From contig JAQCKY010000052.1 in assembly GCA_027592155.1 (NCBI GenBank), forward strand, positions 1 to 9,225: DNA of 9,225 nt, in the 5' to 3' direction. Of this stretch, positions 1-6,356 are shown piece after piece. The position numbers and the translations under genes are program-made. This stretch comes from Pseudomonadota bacterium. GTDB lineage: Bacteria; Pseudomonadota; Alphaproteobacteria; Rhodospirillales; UBA2165. Each line of letters opens with the position of its first letter. The stretch's first letter is position 1. The notes below the pieces were generated by a model, which was not told the DNA's origin, did no database searches, and saw only the letters and a list, made by a program, of their open reading frames with translations.

Positions 1-975
1 TTTTTTCCATCGGGCCAGGCGGGTCTGGTCCAGATCGTTCGCTTCAACTTCGGCGAGGATAGCGCATCCGGGCTCCGTATCGTGTTTGCAGTCACGAAAG
101 TGGCACTGCTCGGCCAAGGCGGCCAAGTCTGCAAACAGGTCAGCGATGCCGTCCTGCGCATCCGTCATCTGAAGTTCCCGCATCCCGGGGGTATCGACGG
201 CCGCGCAGCCGTCCGGTAAAAAATGAAGCTGGCGGCGCGAGGTCGTGTGCCGGCCTTTGGCGTCATCCTCGCGAATGGACGCCGTGGCCACGGCCTCATC
301 GCCAAACAAGGCATTGATCAATGTCGACTTTCCAACCCCCGATGATCCGAGGAAGGCAACCGTTTGGCCGGGCTTGCACCAATCCCGAAGCTTGTCCTTC
401 GGCTCCTCGCTCAGCCCGTTGAGCAAAACGACCGGCACCCTATCCGATATCGTATTGGCCGCCTCCAGATAAGGCGCGGGATCGTCACATAGATCAGCTT
501 TGGTCAGGATGATCACCGGTGTAACTTCAGCCTCAAAGGTCAGCGCCAAATAACGTTCCAGGCGCGCCACATTGAAATCCTGATTGCAGGACGACACGAC
601 AAAGGCGGTATCCACGTTGGCCGCAATCAGCTGAAGTTTTCTCTCGGTCCCCGGCGCACGCCGTTTGAAGAGGCTTTTGCGATCGAGAACCTTACTTGAC
701 GCAGGGTCGGATTGATTCAACAGCAACCAATCGCCCACCGTCGCATCCGGTCCCGGCGGGATCAGCATATCACCGCCCTCACCCAGAACATGCAGACCCT
801 TGCGATGGACTTCAACAACCCGCACAGGCAGCGTTTCAGCCATCTCCTCGATGCTGGTTTGCTGCGCGAAATAGGGCTGCCAGCCGAGTTTTTCCAGGGG
901 GGATCGTTCGCGCTGAGACGACCCATCCAATGGCGATGGCGATGGCGGCAAAAATTGGGAAAAATCTCGCGTCAT
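1..975 (-). CDS. rsgA: Ribosome small subunit-dependent GTPase A (3' end beyond window)
   Basis: RsgA is a circularly permuted GTPase that acts in late 30S ribosomal subunit maturation in the cytoplasm. The 325 codons visible on the minus strand contain its whole diagnostic set in the permuted order. An N-terminal OB-fold region (about 30-100, with GWQPYFAQQ and LPVRVVEVHRKG) comes first, then G4 TKAD at 158-161, the P-loop GSSGVGKST from 210, a GRHTTSRR switch stretch, and G3 DTPG at 261-264. A zinc knuckle with C291, C296, H298 and C304 (CHFRDCKHDTEPGC) follows. The reading frame is open to base 1 at RWKK, so only the last few dozen residues are missing. ATG at 975 is the only usable start because an in-frame stop lies 9 bp upstream of it. 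No clear Shine-Dalgarno sequence precedes it. The identification is firm. Its direction is away from the neighbouring oxygenase gene, and no functional link to it is implied. Confidence 0.96.
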   Translation of the reverse strand, partial: MTRDFSQFLPPSPSPLDGSSQRERSPLEKLGWQPYFAQQTSIEEMAETLPVRVVEVHRKGLHVLGEGGDMLIPPGPDATVGDWLLLNQSDPASSKVLDRKSLFKRRAPGTERKLQLIAANVDTAFVVSSCNQDFNVARLERYLALTFEAEVTPVIILTKADLCDDPAPYLEAANTISDRVPVVLLNGLSEEPKDKLRDWCKPGQTVAFLGSSGVGKSTLINALFGDEAVATASIREDDAKGRHTTSRRQLHFLPDGCAAVDTPGMRELQMTDAQDGIADLFADLAALAEQCHFRDCKHDTEPGCAILAEVEANDLDQTRLARWKK

Positions 976-1019
976 ATTCGGAGGTTATCATGTTTCCGCG
1001 GTAAGGCGTAACGGGCGAA

Positions 1020-1277
1020 AACACGAGCCCCTGATCGCGTTCGCATGACCGAATAATGTCGCCAAAATGGTGGTGTTCATGGCCTCGGACGGGGCGACCC
1101 TGGACCTCGGGCGTCAATGTGATGATGATCAACGGGATTTAGCGCCCGTCTCCGCCAGTCAGGTCTGGAGGTACCGCTAAAAACCATGATAAAGAAGCCG
1201 CCGAGACCGGTGACCGTTGCGGTGGTGACATCGGCGCTGATGATGAAATTCACGACACACCCAAAGAGAGGCGAAAA
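1020..1277 (-). pseudogene. Possible decayed YbjQ/UPF0145-like remnants
   Basis: This 300-bp gap between rsgA and the first Rieske gene holds no intact gene that I recognise. Two minus-strand stretches look like pieces of YbjQ/UPF0145 (DUF74) proteins. One, about 1161-1253, reads VVNFIISADVTTATVTG and then FFIMVFSGT, resembling the usual YbjQ C-terminus (a strand-rich NVRF-type stretch ending near SGT/YGTAV). The other begins at an ATG at 1132 and reads MIIITLTPEVQGRPVRG, resembling the usual N-terminus (MI-TTT-PxVEG-). A C-terminal piece followed by an N-terminal piece would fit a former tandem pair, an arrangement that these small proteins sometimes have. Neither piece is long enough for a full protein of about 100 residues, because the second frame runs into rsgA. 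This is recall-based similarity on short strings, so confidence is low. The alternative is plain non-coding sequence. Confidence 0.25.
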
Positions 1278-2450
1278 ATGACGACGACCCTCGATTCAGA
1301 TGCCACGCTTGATCGCGTCGTCGACCCACTCGACTTCGTCCATACGAGGCCGGGCACGCTGGCCGGAAACTACCTTCGCCGTCACTGGCAACCGATTTAC
1401 ATCTCCGAGGAGCTCACCCAGGGCATGATCGTTCCGATCCGGATCCTCAGCGAGGATCTGGCGCTCTACCGTGGTGAAAGCGGAATACCGCGCGTTATCA
1501 CCAATGAATGCCCCCATCGACTGACGGTTTTGAACACGGGCTGGATCGAAGGGGAAACCATTCGCTGCCGCTATCACGGTTGGCGCTTCGACGAGACCGG
1601 CGGATGTGTCGAGCAACCGGCCGAGGCGAAACCGTTCTGCCACAAAATTCCGAAACTCGCCGCCTATCCGACCCACGAAGCACACGGCCTCATCTTTGCC
1701 TATTTTGGCGAGGGCGATCCGCCTGAATTCCTCCCCTTGCCGGGCTTGGAAGACGGCGCCGGCGAGGAATGGACCGTCTGTCCGTCGGCGGAAATGATCC
1801 CCTGCAACTATTTTCAGAGCGCGGAGAACATCATGGACGACGTCCATGTGAATTTTTCCCATCGGGATCACCTCGTCAACACCGAGGCACGACCGTTCGT
1901 TCCCACAAAATTGTGGGCTGAAGAAACATCCTTCGGGCTCACCCATTTCCTGGAACGCGGCGGGCGCACCGACCGGCTGCACTTTATTATGCCGAACCGC
2001 TGCTTCCTGGCGCACCCCTTACGCTCGGGGCGAGAGGACAAGAAATTCTGGTTCAAGGCGCTGTTCTGGTACGTGCCGATCGATGACGAAAGTCATCTCC
2101 ATTTTCTCATCATGGTCTACCACACCAAACGACAGGACCGTCCCGAGAGCACCCCCATCGATGAAGAGATCCAGGCCATCCTTTCCGGTCAAAAGACCTG
2201 GCAGGATGTCGCGAAACACCCAAACCTCATCCGAATCCAGGACGGCGTGTCGATCACCGGGCAAGGCAAGATCGTCGACCGCTCCCGGGAACGATTGGGC
2301 ACTTCCGACGCGGCGGTGATCCTGCTGCGCAAGCTTTGGGTCCGAGAGTTGAAGGCGCTGGCCGCGGGAGACCCCGTGACGCCTTTCGGCACACCGGACC
2401 CTCAAGAACTCCGGCAAGAAGAACTGGACGCGATGGGTTTCAACGCCTGA
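1278..2450 (+). CDS. Rieske [2Fe-2S] non-heme iron oxygenase, alpha subunit
   Basis: This 390-residue protein is the oxygenase component of a Rieske system, which uses O2 and two electrons from a reductase to hydroxylate or demethylate an organic substrate in the cytoplasm. The Rieske cluster ligands are C78/H80 (CPHR) and C97/H100 (CRYHGW), with 16 residues between the pairs. The catalytic domain has the ENIMDDVHVNFSH block, in which D187 would bridge to the neighbouring cluster and H190 and H195 bind iron. D322 in RIQDGVSITGQG is the likely third ligand, followed by the family's DRSRERLGTSD. The length and this tail suit the phthalate/carbazole-type single-component alpha subunits. ATG at 1278 follows a GAGAGG ribosome binding site at 1266-1271 with 6-nt spacing. 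No beta subunit, ferredoxin or reductase is adjacent. The gene converges with the MetE-like gene. The family is sure, the substrate unknown. Confidence 0.93.
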   Translation: MTTTLDSDATLDRVVDPLDFVHTRPGTLAGNYLRRHWQPIYISEELTQGMIVPIRILSEDLALYRGESGIPRVITNECPHRLTVLNTGWIEGETIRCRYHGWRFDETGGCVEQPAEAKPFCHKIPKLAAYPTHEAHGLIFAYFGEGDPPEFLPLPGLEDGAGEEWTVCPSAEMIPCNYFQSAENIMDDVHVNFSHRDHLVNTEARPFVPTKLWAEETSFGLTHFLERGGRTDRLHFIMPNRCFLAHPLRSGREDKKFWFKALFWYVPIDDESHLHFLIMVYHTKRQDRPESTPIDEEIQAILSGQKTWQDVAKHPNLIRIQDGVSITGQGKIVDRSRERLGTSDAAVILLRKLWVRELKALAAGDPVTPFGTPDPQELRQEELDAMGFNA

Positions 2451-2455
2451 CGAGA

Positions 2456-2483
2456 GCGCCGCTTGCTCTTCTGCATAAGGCGC
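2456..2483. terminator. Candidate hairpin between convergent genes
   Basis: The 46 bp between the two convergent stop codons contain a GCGCC/GGCGC stem (2456-2460 with 2479-2483). A second stem segment, TT/AA, lies inside it after a 2-nt bulge. A 10-bp palindrome GACCTAGGTC lies just beyond at 2485-2494. Neither has a clear T-run, so factor-independent termination is possible but not well supported. The placement between convergent genes is the main argument. Confidence 0.3.
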
Positions 2484-2496
2484 GGACCTAGGTCGA

Positions 2497-3540
2497 TTAT
2501 CCGGCCTCGGCGATGGTCGCGTGGATGCGCAGCAGCTCCGGCAGGGTGGCCGGATCGCGGCGGCCGAAGCCGCATTCGCTCGCAATCATGAAATCGTTCA
2601 GATATTTCTGGGCAACCGCGATGCGCTGGCGGGTCCCGTCGATGCCGTCGGTGTGGTGCACCAAGCCGAGGCTGACCTGCGTCTCTGGCCTCAGGCGCAG
2701 CCCCTGAAGCGCGGTGAAATAGGCGTCGTCATCGCGGTCGCGCGGCACCGGCATGTGGATGAGCTCGATGGTTCGGGAAATCTGCGCCGAGACGGTGTTC
2801 GAGAATGCGACCAGATCCGACATGTCCGTCGGCTCAATCGAATGTTTGTGATTATTGTCGCCGTAGCAGAGATGGTAAATCAACTCGATACCCGGCGGTA
2901 CGTGGTCACCGAGGTTGACCACCTGTGCCACGAAGGTCTTGAGCATCGCGTCCTTGGTCTCGCCATAATGAGTCGGCACGCCGCGTTCGAGATGAAAGAA
3001 AACAGCTGACGCGGTATCGAACTGAATAGCCAACTTGTCGTGCGGGATCGCGGCGGCGATGCGGTCGATCTCGCCTTTAAGCCCCTTGTCGAACAAGGGC
3101 TCGACCAACGGACGGTCGGCTTCAACGACAAAGGCACGGCACGGTGAATGGCCCGGCGCAAAGTCGACCTGAAACCGGCAATGGGCCGGGATGACGCCGG
3201 CCTCCACGAGACGGGAAAAGACTTTGTAGGACTCGATGGCGTTATCCGCATACATCAGATTGCCGAGCTGTACGTCCTCCGGCTTGGTGCCCGCCTTGAG
3301 GCGGTAGCGGCGCATCGCCCCGGCATTGCCGTGCACCAGGAACTCCTCGTCGGTGGGCTCGAAGACGGGATTATCCGCAAACACCGGTTCCAGAAAGCGT
3401 ATCCAGTCCAGCCGGGGGCCGGTCTCCCCATCGGGAATGCGCAGCAGATAGGGACCAAGCGTCTCGCTCAGCGTCTTGAAGGTGGTTTCCGCATCGTGCA
3501 ACGGCACGCTGCCGACCACATGGACGTGATGCTTGGTCAT
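2497..3540 (-). CDS. MetE-like TIM-barrel protein (UROD/MetE-like superfamily)
   Basis: The 347-residue product resembles the C-terminal catalytic half of cobalamin-independent methionine synthase, a zinc-dependent barrel that activates a thiol for methyl transfer. Visible hallmarks are the early GSVPL (compare GSFPR/Q of MetE), QFD at 173-175, a zinc-type YHLCYGD with H223 and C225, and the late ASECGFGRRDP with C323, matching the NPDCGLKTR position of MetE. The PDGETGPRLDWI stretch (36-47) marks a separate subfamily known mostly as hypothetical proteins. The position of the fourth MetE ligand, a Glu, appears to be taken by H262 in IELIHMP. MetE's N-terminal folate-binding barrel is absent, so this is not a full methionine synthase. 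ATG at 3540 has a good AGGGAGA ribosome binding site. The gene is divergent from the LuxR-type regulator, which may control it. The fold is fairly sure. The reaction is unknown, with methyl or thiol transfer as the best guess. Confidence 0.82.
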   Translation of the reverse strand: MTKHHVHVVGSVPLHDAETTFKTLSETLGPYLLRIPDGETGPRLDWIRFLEPVFADNPVFEPTDEEFLVHGNAGAMRRYRLKAGTKPEDVQLGNLMYADNAIESYKVFSRLVEAGVIPAHCRFQVDFAPGHSPCRAFVVEADRPLVEPLFDKGLKGEIDRIAAAIPHDKLAIQFDTASAVFFHLERGVPTHYGETKDAMLKTFVAQVVNLGDHVPPGIELIYHLCYGDNNHKHSIEPTDMSDLVAFSNTVSAQISRTIELIHMPVPRDRDDDAYFTALQGLRLRPETQVSLGLVHHTDGIDGTRQRIAVAQKYLNDFMIASECGFGRRDPATLPELLRIHATIAEAG

Positions 3541-3620
3541 TTTGTCTCCCTGTCGAAGGCCCGGAACCGACGGTACTCAGGCATCTGTTCTTTTCAATTC
3601 CCCGGTGCGCCGGTTTGCCC

Positions 3621-3660
3621 GAATAGCGAATGGTGAACCCTAATGACAAACCCGATTGTC
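3621..3660 (-). promoter_or_regulatory. Candidate promoter and operator of the MetE-like gene
   Basis: Read on the minus strand, TTGTCA (3649-3644) is followed after 17 bp by CTATTC (3626-3621), a plausible but weak -35/-10 pair about 80 bp before the start codon. An inverted repeat, GACAA-N6-TTGTC (3645-3660), overlaps the -35 element, where a repressor or activator could bind. The support is pattern only. Confidence 0.3.
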
Positions 3661-3909
3661 CGCAATTGGCGACATATTTGGACGTCACAACACTGAAAAA
3701 ATAGCCCATGCTGAAAAGACGTCGACATCGAAAATCCACCTGTCACAAACGGTTGCAGGTGTTTTCCTGGATTGGCCGGGGGGATGTTTGGTAATTGCCA
3801 GGACGCTGGGGAACGGAGGGAGAGAACCCGAGTTGCGTCATTCTAGCATCTCATTGTGACCCACATATTATCGTGTTACGCGTGAGCGCGATACATACGT
3901 GTTTACTCA

Positions 3910-3929
3910 TGATAATTGACTGATTATCA
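3910..3929. promoter_or_regulatory. Perfect inverted repeat TGATAAT-N6-ATTATCA
   Basis: A 20-bp palindromic site with 7-bp arms lies about 190 bp upstream of the regulator. It overlaps TTGACT (3916-3921), a good match to a -35 box. The matching -10 (TTAGGT or TAGGTT near 3939-3945) is poor. The two-fold symmetry fits a dimeric DNA-binding protein, possibly the adjacent LuxR-type regulator itself. That assignment is inference. Confidence 0.45.
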
Positions 3930-3992
3930 ATGGTTCAGTTAGGTTGAATCGTGGTGCCGCTGTTTGGGACGGCGCATCACAAAAAAATGGGT

Positions 3993-4011
3993 ATCCAATC
4001 CATGATTGGAT
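3993..4011. promoter_or_regulatory. Perfect inverted repeat ATCCAAT-N5-ATTGGAT
   Basis: Two 7-bp arms are separated by CCATG. The repeat sits directly upstream of an AAGGGG ribosome binding site (4018-4021 region) and a short ORF at 4030. In RNA it would form a small hairpin just before that site; in DNA it could be an operator. It differs in sequence from the palindrome at 3910, so the two probably serve different proteins or functions. Confidence 0.4.
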
Positions 4012-4029
4012 CAAGCAAGGGGTAATTCA

Positions 4030-4065
4030 ATGAGGTTAACTCCAAAAAAATTCGCCGTCGTATAA
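4030..4065 (+). CDS. Possible 11-residue leader peptide upstream of the LuxR-type gene
   Basis: ATG at 4030 follows an AAGGGG ribosome binding site at 7-nt spacing and opens a frame reading MRLTPKKFAVV before TAA at 4063. It lies in the same frame as the regulator gene and ends about 50 bp before that gene's likely start. A run of seven A residues lies in the middle. It could be a translated leader that affects the regulator's expression, or a chance ORF with a good ribosome binding site. No homology can be judged at this length. Confidence 0.25.
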   Translation: MRLTPKKFAVV

Positions 4066-4100
4066 GGACGATCTTCGGGTCGCCCGGCATTTATACTGCG

Positions 4101-4119
4101 AGAAAGGGACCGCATCCTG
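4101..4119 (+). promoter_or_regulatory. Ribosome binding site that points to a CTG start for the LuxR-type gene
   Basis: AGAAAGGGA (4101-4109) stands 7 nt before CTG at 4117. No ATG, GTG or TTG occurs in frame between the stop codon at 4063 and the ATG at 4192, and I see no comparable ribosome binding site just before 4192. The 25 residues encoded from 4117 look like a normal N-terminus for this regulator type. Confidence 0.55.
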
Positions 4120-5247
4120 CCAGCCGAAGCGAATTTCCTAGACGTTGTCGCCGATCTCTACAAACCGGCGCTGGACGACAGCACTTGGTCGATGCCGCTC
4201 GATCAGATGTGCAATCTCTTCGGGGCGGCTGGCGCCAACTTCGAAGTGATCGAGGTTGCCAGTAACCAGCCCGTTCTTGTCGAGCTCAGCTCCACCATCA
4301 ACGTCGACGCGTCACTGGATTACCTACAACATTATGGGGGCATCTCGCCCCGGGTGAAACATGCCAAGCTCATGCCGACGGGATCCATTTCTTACGACCA
4401 TATGATCCTGACCGAGGCAGAAATGAACCGCGACGCGTTCTATGCGGATTTCCTATCGCCTATCGGTTTGCGCTATTTTTTGGCGGCACAACTGTCTTGT
4501 TCGGCGAGCCATCAAGCCGTCTTCGCCGTACAGCGGTCACCGACGCAGGGGCATGTCGATCGGGACGAGATCGCCCTGCTCGAACAGCTGCTGCCGCATT
4601 TGCAGCAGGCGATAGACCTCAAACTGCGGATGACGGCGGCACGCGGCAAAGCGCGGGTCGATCTTGAAGGCCTCGAGCGATTGGGCGAAGGCTGCTTGAT
4701 CCTCGACCCGTTGGGAGAGGTTCTGCACATGAACGCCGCCGCCGGTGAAATCATTGCCGGCAACGACGGCATGCGCATCAGGAACGGCCACCTCCGATTC
4801 AGCCAAAGTGCAGCGTCCCACAGTTTCGACCGTGCCTTGGCGGAACAGCGCCTCGAAGCGGGTCAGTATACGCCGACGAGCGATTTTCCCGCCGCGCGCC
4901 CGAGCGGGCGACGCCCTTATCTCATCTCAGTCCGGCCGCTTTCCGACCCCGATGTTTTCGCGCAGATCGCGTGGCCGACCGCGACCATCGTTTTTATCCG
5001 CGATCCTGACCGGTTCTCCAGGCTGAATGTTCCCCTGCTCCGGCAAAGCTTCCAGCTCACCCAGGCGGAGGCGGATGTCGCAGACGCGCTCGACCGCGGA
5101 TTGACGCCGCAGGAGATGGCCGAGAACCAAGAAGTCTCGATCACCACGATCAGAACCCATCTCTATTCGTTGATGGCCAAACTGAACGTCCGTCGGCAAT
5201 CGGACATCTCCCGCCTTCTGGCGCAGTACCGCCAACCCTTCACCTGA
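4117..5247 (+). CDS. LuxR-family transcriptional regulator
   Basis: The product (376 residues from CTG 4117, or 351 from ATG 4192) ends in a LuxR/GerE-type helix-turn-helix DNA-binding domain at about 314-370. Its core reads LTQAEADVADALDRGLTP, then VSITTIRTHLYSLMAKL, then RRQSDISRLL. A PAS-like sensing region (about 180-295, around EGCLILDPLGEVLHMNAAAGEII) precedes it. The N-terminal third is weakly conserved and probably also sensory. The longer start is preferred because FLDVVADLYKPALDDSTWS, upstream of the first ATG, is a typical beginning for this family and is preceded by a good ribosome binding site. The protein lacks a receiver domain and a recognisable autoinducer-binding domain, so it is neither a response regulator nor a classic quorum-sensing receptor. 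It is divergent from the MetE-like gene and upstream of the PEP-CTERM gene, both possible targets. The signal is unknown. Confidence 0.88.
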   Translation: MPAEANFLDVVADLYKPALDDSTWSMPLDQMCNLFGAAGANFEVIEVASNQPVLVELSSTINVDASLDYLQHYGGISPRVKHAKLMPTGSISYDHMILTEAEMNRDAFYADFLSPIGLRYFLAAQLSCSASHQAVFAVQRSPTQGHVDRDEIALLEQLLPHLQQAIDLKLRMTAARGKARVDLEGLERLGEGCLILDPLGEVLHMNAAAGEIIAGNDGMRIRNGHLRFSQSAASHSFDRALAEQRLEAGQYTPTSDFPAARPSGRRPYLISVRPLSDPDVFAQIAWPTATIVFIRDPDRFSRLNVPLLRQSFQLTQAEADVADALDRGLTPQEMAENQEVSITTIRTHLYSLMAKLNVRRQSDISRLLAQYRQPFT

Positions 5248-5284
5248 GGGCAGCCCGGCGTCCTTTACTCCAATAATCGAGGTG

Positions 5285-5306
5285 TCCTCCTAAGAACGTA
5301 GGAGGA
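5285..5306 (+). terminator. Strong hairpin downstream of the LuxR-type gene
   Basis: A perfect 8-bp stem, TCCTCCTA/TAGGAGGA, with a 6-nt loop (AGAACG) lies 38 bp after the stop codon. No T-run follows, so it may stabilise the mRNA end or pause polymerase rather than terminate on its own. The right arm also spells a Shine-Dalgarno-like AGGAGG that the hairpin would hide, but no convincing gene starts nearby. Confidence 0.4.
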
Positions 5307-5354
5307 GGAACATCACCGCCGCCGCTAATGTCCTGCGCGTGGGGGAACTGGGCT

Positions 5355-5378
5355 CAGGCGCGTTTTTGCCTGTCTTTT
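5355..5378 (+). terminator. Weak rho-independent terminator candidate
   Basis: CAGGC/GCCTG (5-bp stem, 8-nt loop rich in T) is followed by TCTTTT. A second small hairpin, ACCTG-TCGT-CAGGT followed by TTT, lies at 5387-5403. Either could end the LuxR-type transcript before the PEP-CTERM gene. The stems are short, so confidence is low. Confidence 0.35.
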
Positions 5379-5447
5379 GGATAACGACCTGTCGTCAGGT
5401 TTTACCGTATTGGGGTCGGCGTTGAATAAACAAAGGGGTTAAGGGTA

Positions 5448-6197
5448 ATGCGTGTTTTTCGGTTCACAAAATCTTGCAATTTAAGAGCGATTAAAAAGCT
5501 CACCACTGCGGCAATTGCCGCCTTTCTTTTTGTAACGCCGGTTCAAGCGGCATCAACCTTCAGCATCATTGGCGTTAATCCTACGGCATTGGCGCATCCG
5601 ACCGGCATCGGACATCGAGCCGCCAGTGCCTCTTGGGGGATCTCAGCCACCGGCGGCGGTTTTCTGGATGGCACCTTAATCCTTAATGATGCCTTCGCCC
5701 TGCCGACGAACCCCGGTGACTCCGCTGCGTTCGACGTCGGCGATATTGCGTCATTGTCTTATAGACACGGGGAAGCCGCGCTTCCCAGCAGCACGCTTCC
5801 GATCGCGGGCGGGTTCCTCTTCAATGCCCTGCCGGGACAGATTTCTTCCGCAAGCGGCACCGTCTTAAATAACGGCGGCGGATTGTTCACCCTTATTAAC
5901 CCGGTGATCCAGACCAGCATCGACGCCACGCTGTTCCAATTGCCCCGCGGTCTGTTATCCGGTGAATACATCCTGTCGGGAATCACAGCGGGCCTGAATG
6001 TTGAACAGATCAATAATGTACCGGTACCGTCGGAATTGGCGCTGCTGATCGTCAGCGGCCAGTATGACGGCCAGTGGCGGATCACATCCCAGGATATATC
6101 CGCGGTTCCCGTCCCGGCGGCGCTGCCGCTGTTCCTTTCGGGCCTGCTCGGCCTCGGCATCATGGCGCGCCGACGGAAGCAAAATACAGCGGCGTAA
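5448..6197 (+). CDS. Secreted PEP-CTERM-type (VPLPA class) protein
   Basis: This 249-residue protein has the two sorting signals of exosortase substrates. The N-terminal signal peptide has basic residues to position 17 and a hydrophobic stretch at 18-31, with likely cleavage after VQA at 34. The C-terminal tripartite signal has VPVPAALP at 220-227, a membrane helix to about 240 (LFLSGLLGLGIMA) and a basic RRRK tail. VPxPA motifs define the VPLPA-CTERM class, which exosortases such as XrtD process for export to the surface or exopolysaccharide matrix. The middle (35-215) is rich in Gly, Ser, Ala and Thr, probably beta-strand, and contains no domain that I recognise. A second VPVPSELALL lies at 191-200 and echoes the sorting motif. 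The start has an AAAGGGG ribosome binding site at 10-nt spacing. A strong terminator follows, so the gene is probably monocistronic. No exosortase gene is nearby. Confidence 0.9.
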   Translation: MRVFRFTKSCNLRAIKKLTTAAIAAFLFVTPVQAASTFSIIGVNPTALAHPTGIGHRAASASWGISATGGGFLDGTLILNDAFALPTNPGDSAAFDVGDIASLSYRHGEAALPSSTLPIAGGFLFNALPGQISSASGTVLNNGGGLFTLINPVIQTSIDATLFQLPRGLLSGEYILSGITAGLNVEQINNVPVPSELALLIVSGQYDGQWRITSQDISAVPVPAALPLFLSGLLGLGIMARRRKQNTAA

Positions 6198-6220
6198 TCT
6201 TTCGTGTCCGATAATTCAGC

Positions 6221-6249
6221 AAACAGCGGTTCTTCGGAGCCGCTGTTTT
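6221..6249 (+). terminator. Rho-independent terminator with UUCG tetraloop
   Basis: A 12-bp stem (6221-6232 with 6237-6248, including one G-U pair) closes on a C(UUCG)G tetraloop. The stem ends in AAA/TTT with one further T. It lies 23 bp after the PEP-CTERM stop codon and is the clearest terminator in the window. The A/T ends would let it work in both directions. Confidence 0.85.
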
Positions 6250-6356
6250 CGTATGCCCCCGCGTCATTAAAGTCCCGCATGAGCGTCGAATAGACTGGTG
6301 CCAAACGGCGATAGATGTCTTAATCTTAGGGGAAGTTTTCGGTTAGGAGAGACGCC

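Larger units (their letters stand above)
3541..4116. other. 576-bp divergent intergenic region
   Basis: No credible protein gene is visible in this gap between the MetE-like gene and the LuxR-type gene. The only longer open frame (about 3656-3859, plus strand) lacks a ribosome binding site and any recognisable motif. The stretch from 3840 to 4070 is clearly more AT-rich than the coding DNA around it. It carries two perfect inverted repeats, two direct copies of CGTGTT 26 bp apart (3872 and 3898) and a short leader ORF. A CACCTG/CAGGTG stem with a 13-nt loop followed by TTTT (3737-3765) could be a weak terminator or a binding site. This looks like a regulatory region for both flanking genes. 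Confidence 0.6.

Noticed and set aside
1296..2015. 239-codon open frame on the minus strand
   Set aside because: Antisense to the first Rieske gene, whose metal ligands prove the plus-strand frame.
3656..3859. 67-codon open frame in the divergent intergenic region
   Set aside because: Begins at a non-ATG codon without a ribosome binding site and shows no motif; the region looks regulatory.
4030..5247. LuxR-type gene read as a pseudogene starting at ATG 4030 and broken by TAA 4063
   Set aside because: Codons before 4117 do not look like a LuxR N-terminus, and a separate ribosome binding site precedes CTG 4117, so the stop is probably outside the gene.
5410..5426. Sigma-54-like promoter (TTGG-N8-GTTGAA) before the PEP-CTERM gene
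   Set aside because: The -24 GG fits and some PEP-CTERM genes are sigma-54 controlled, but the -12 GC is GA here and the implied start would leave only about 11 nt of leader.
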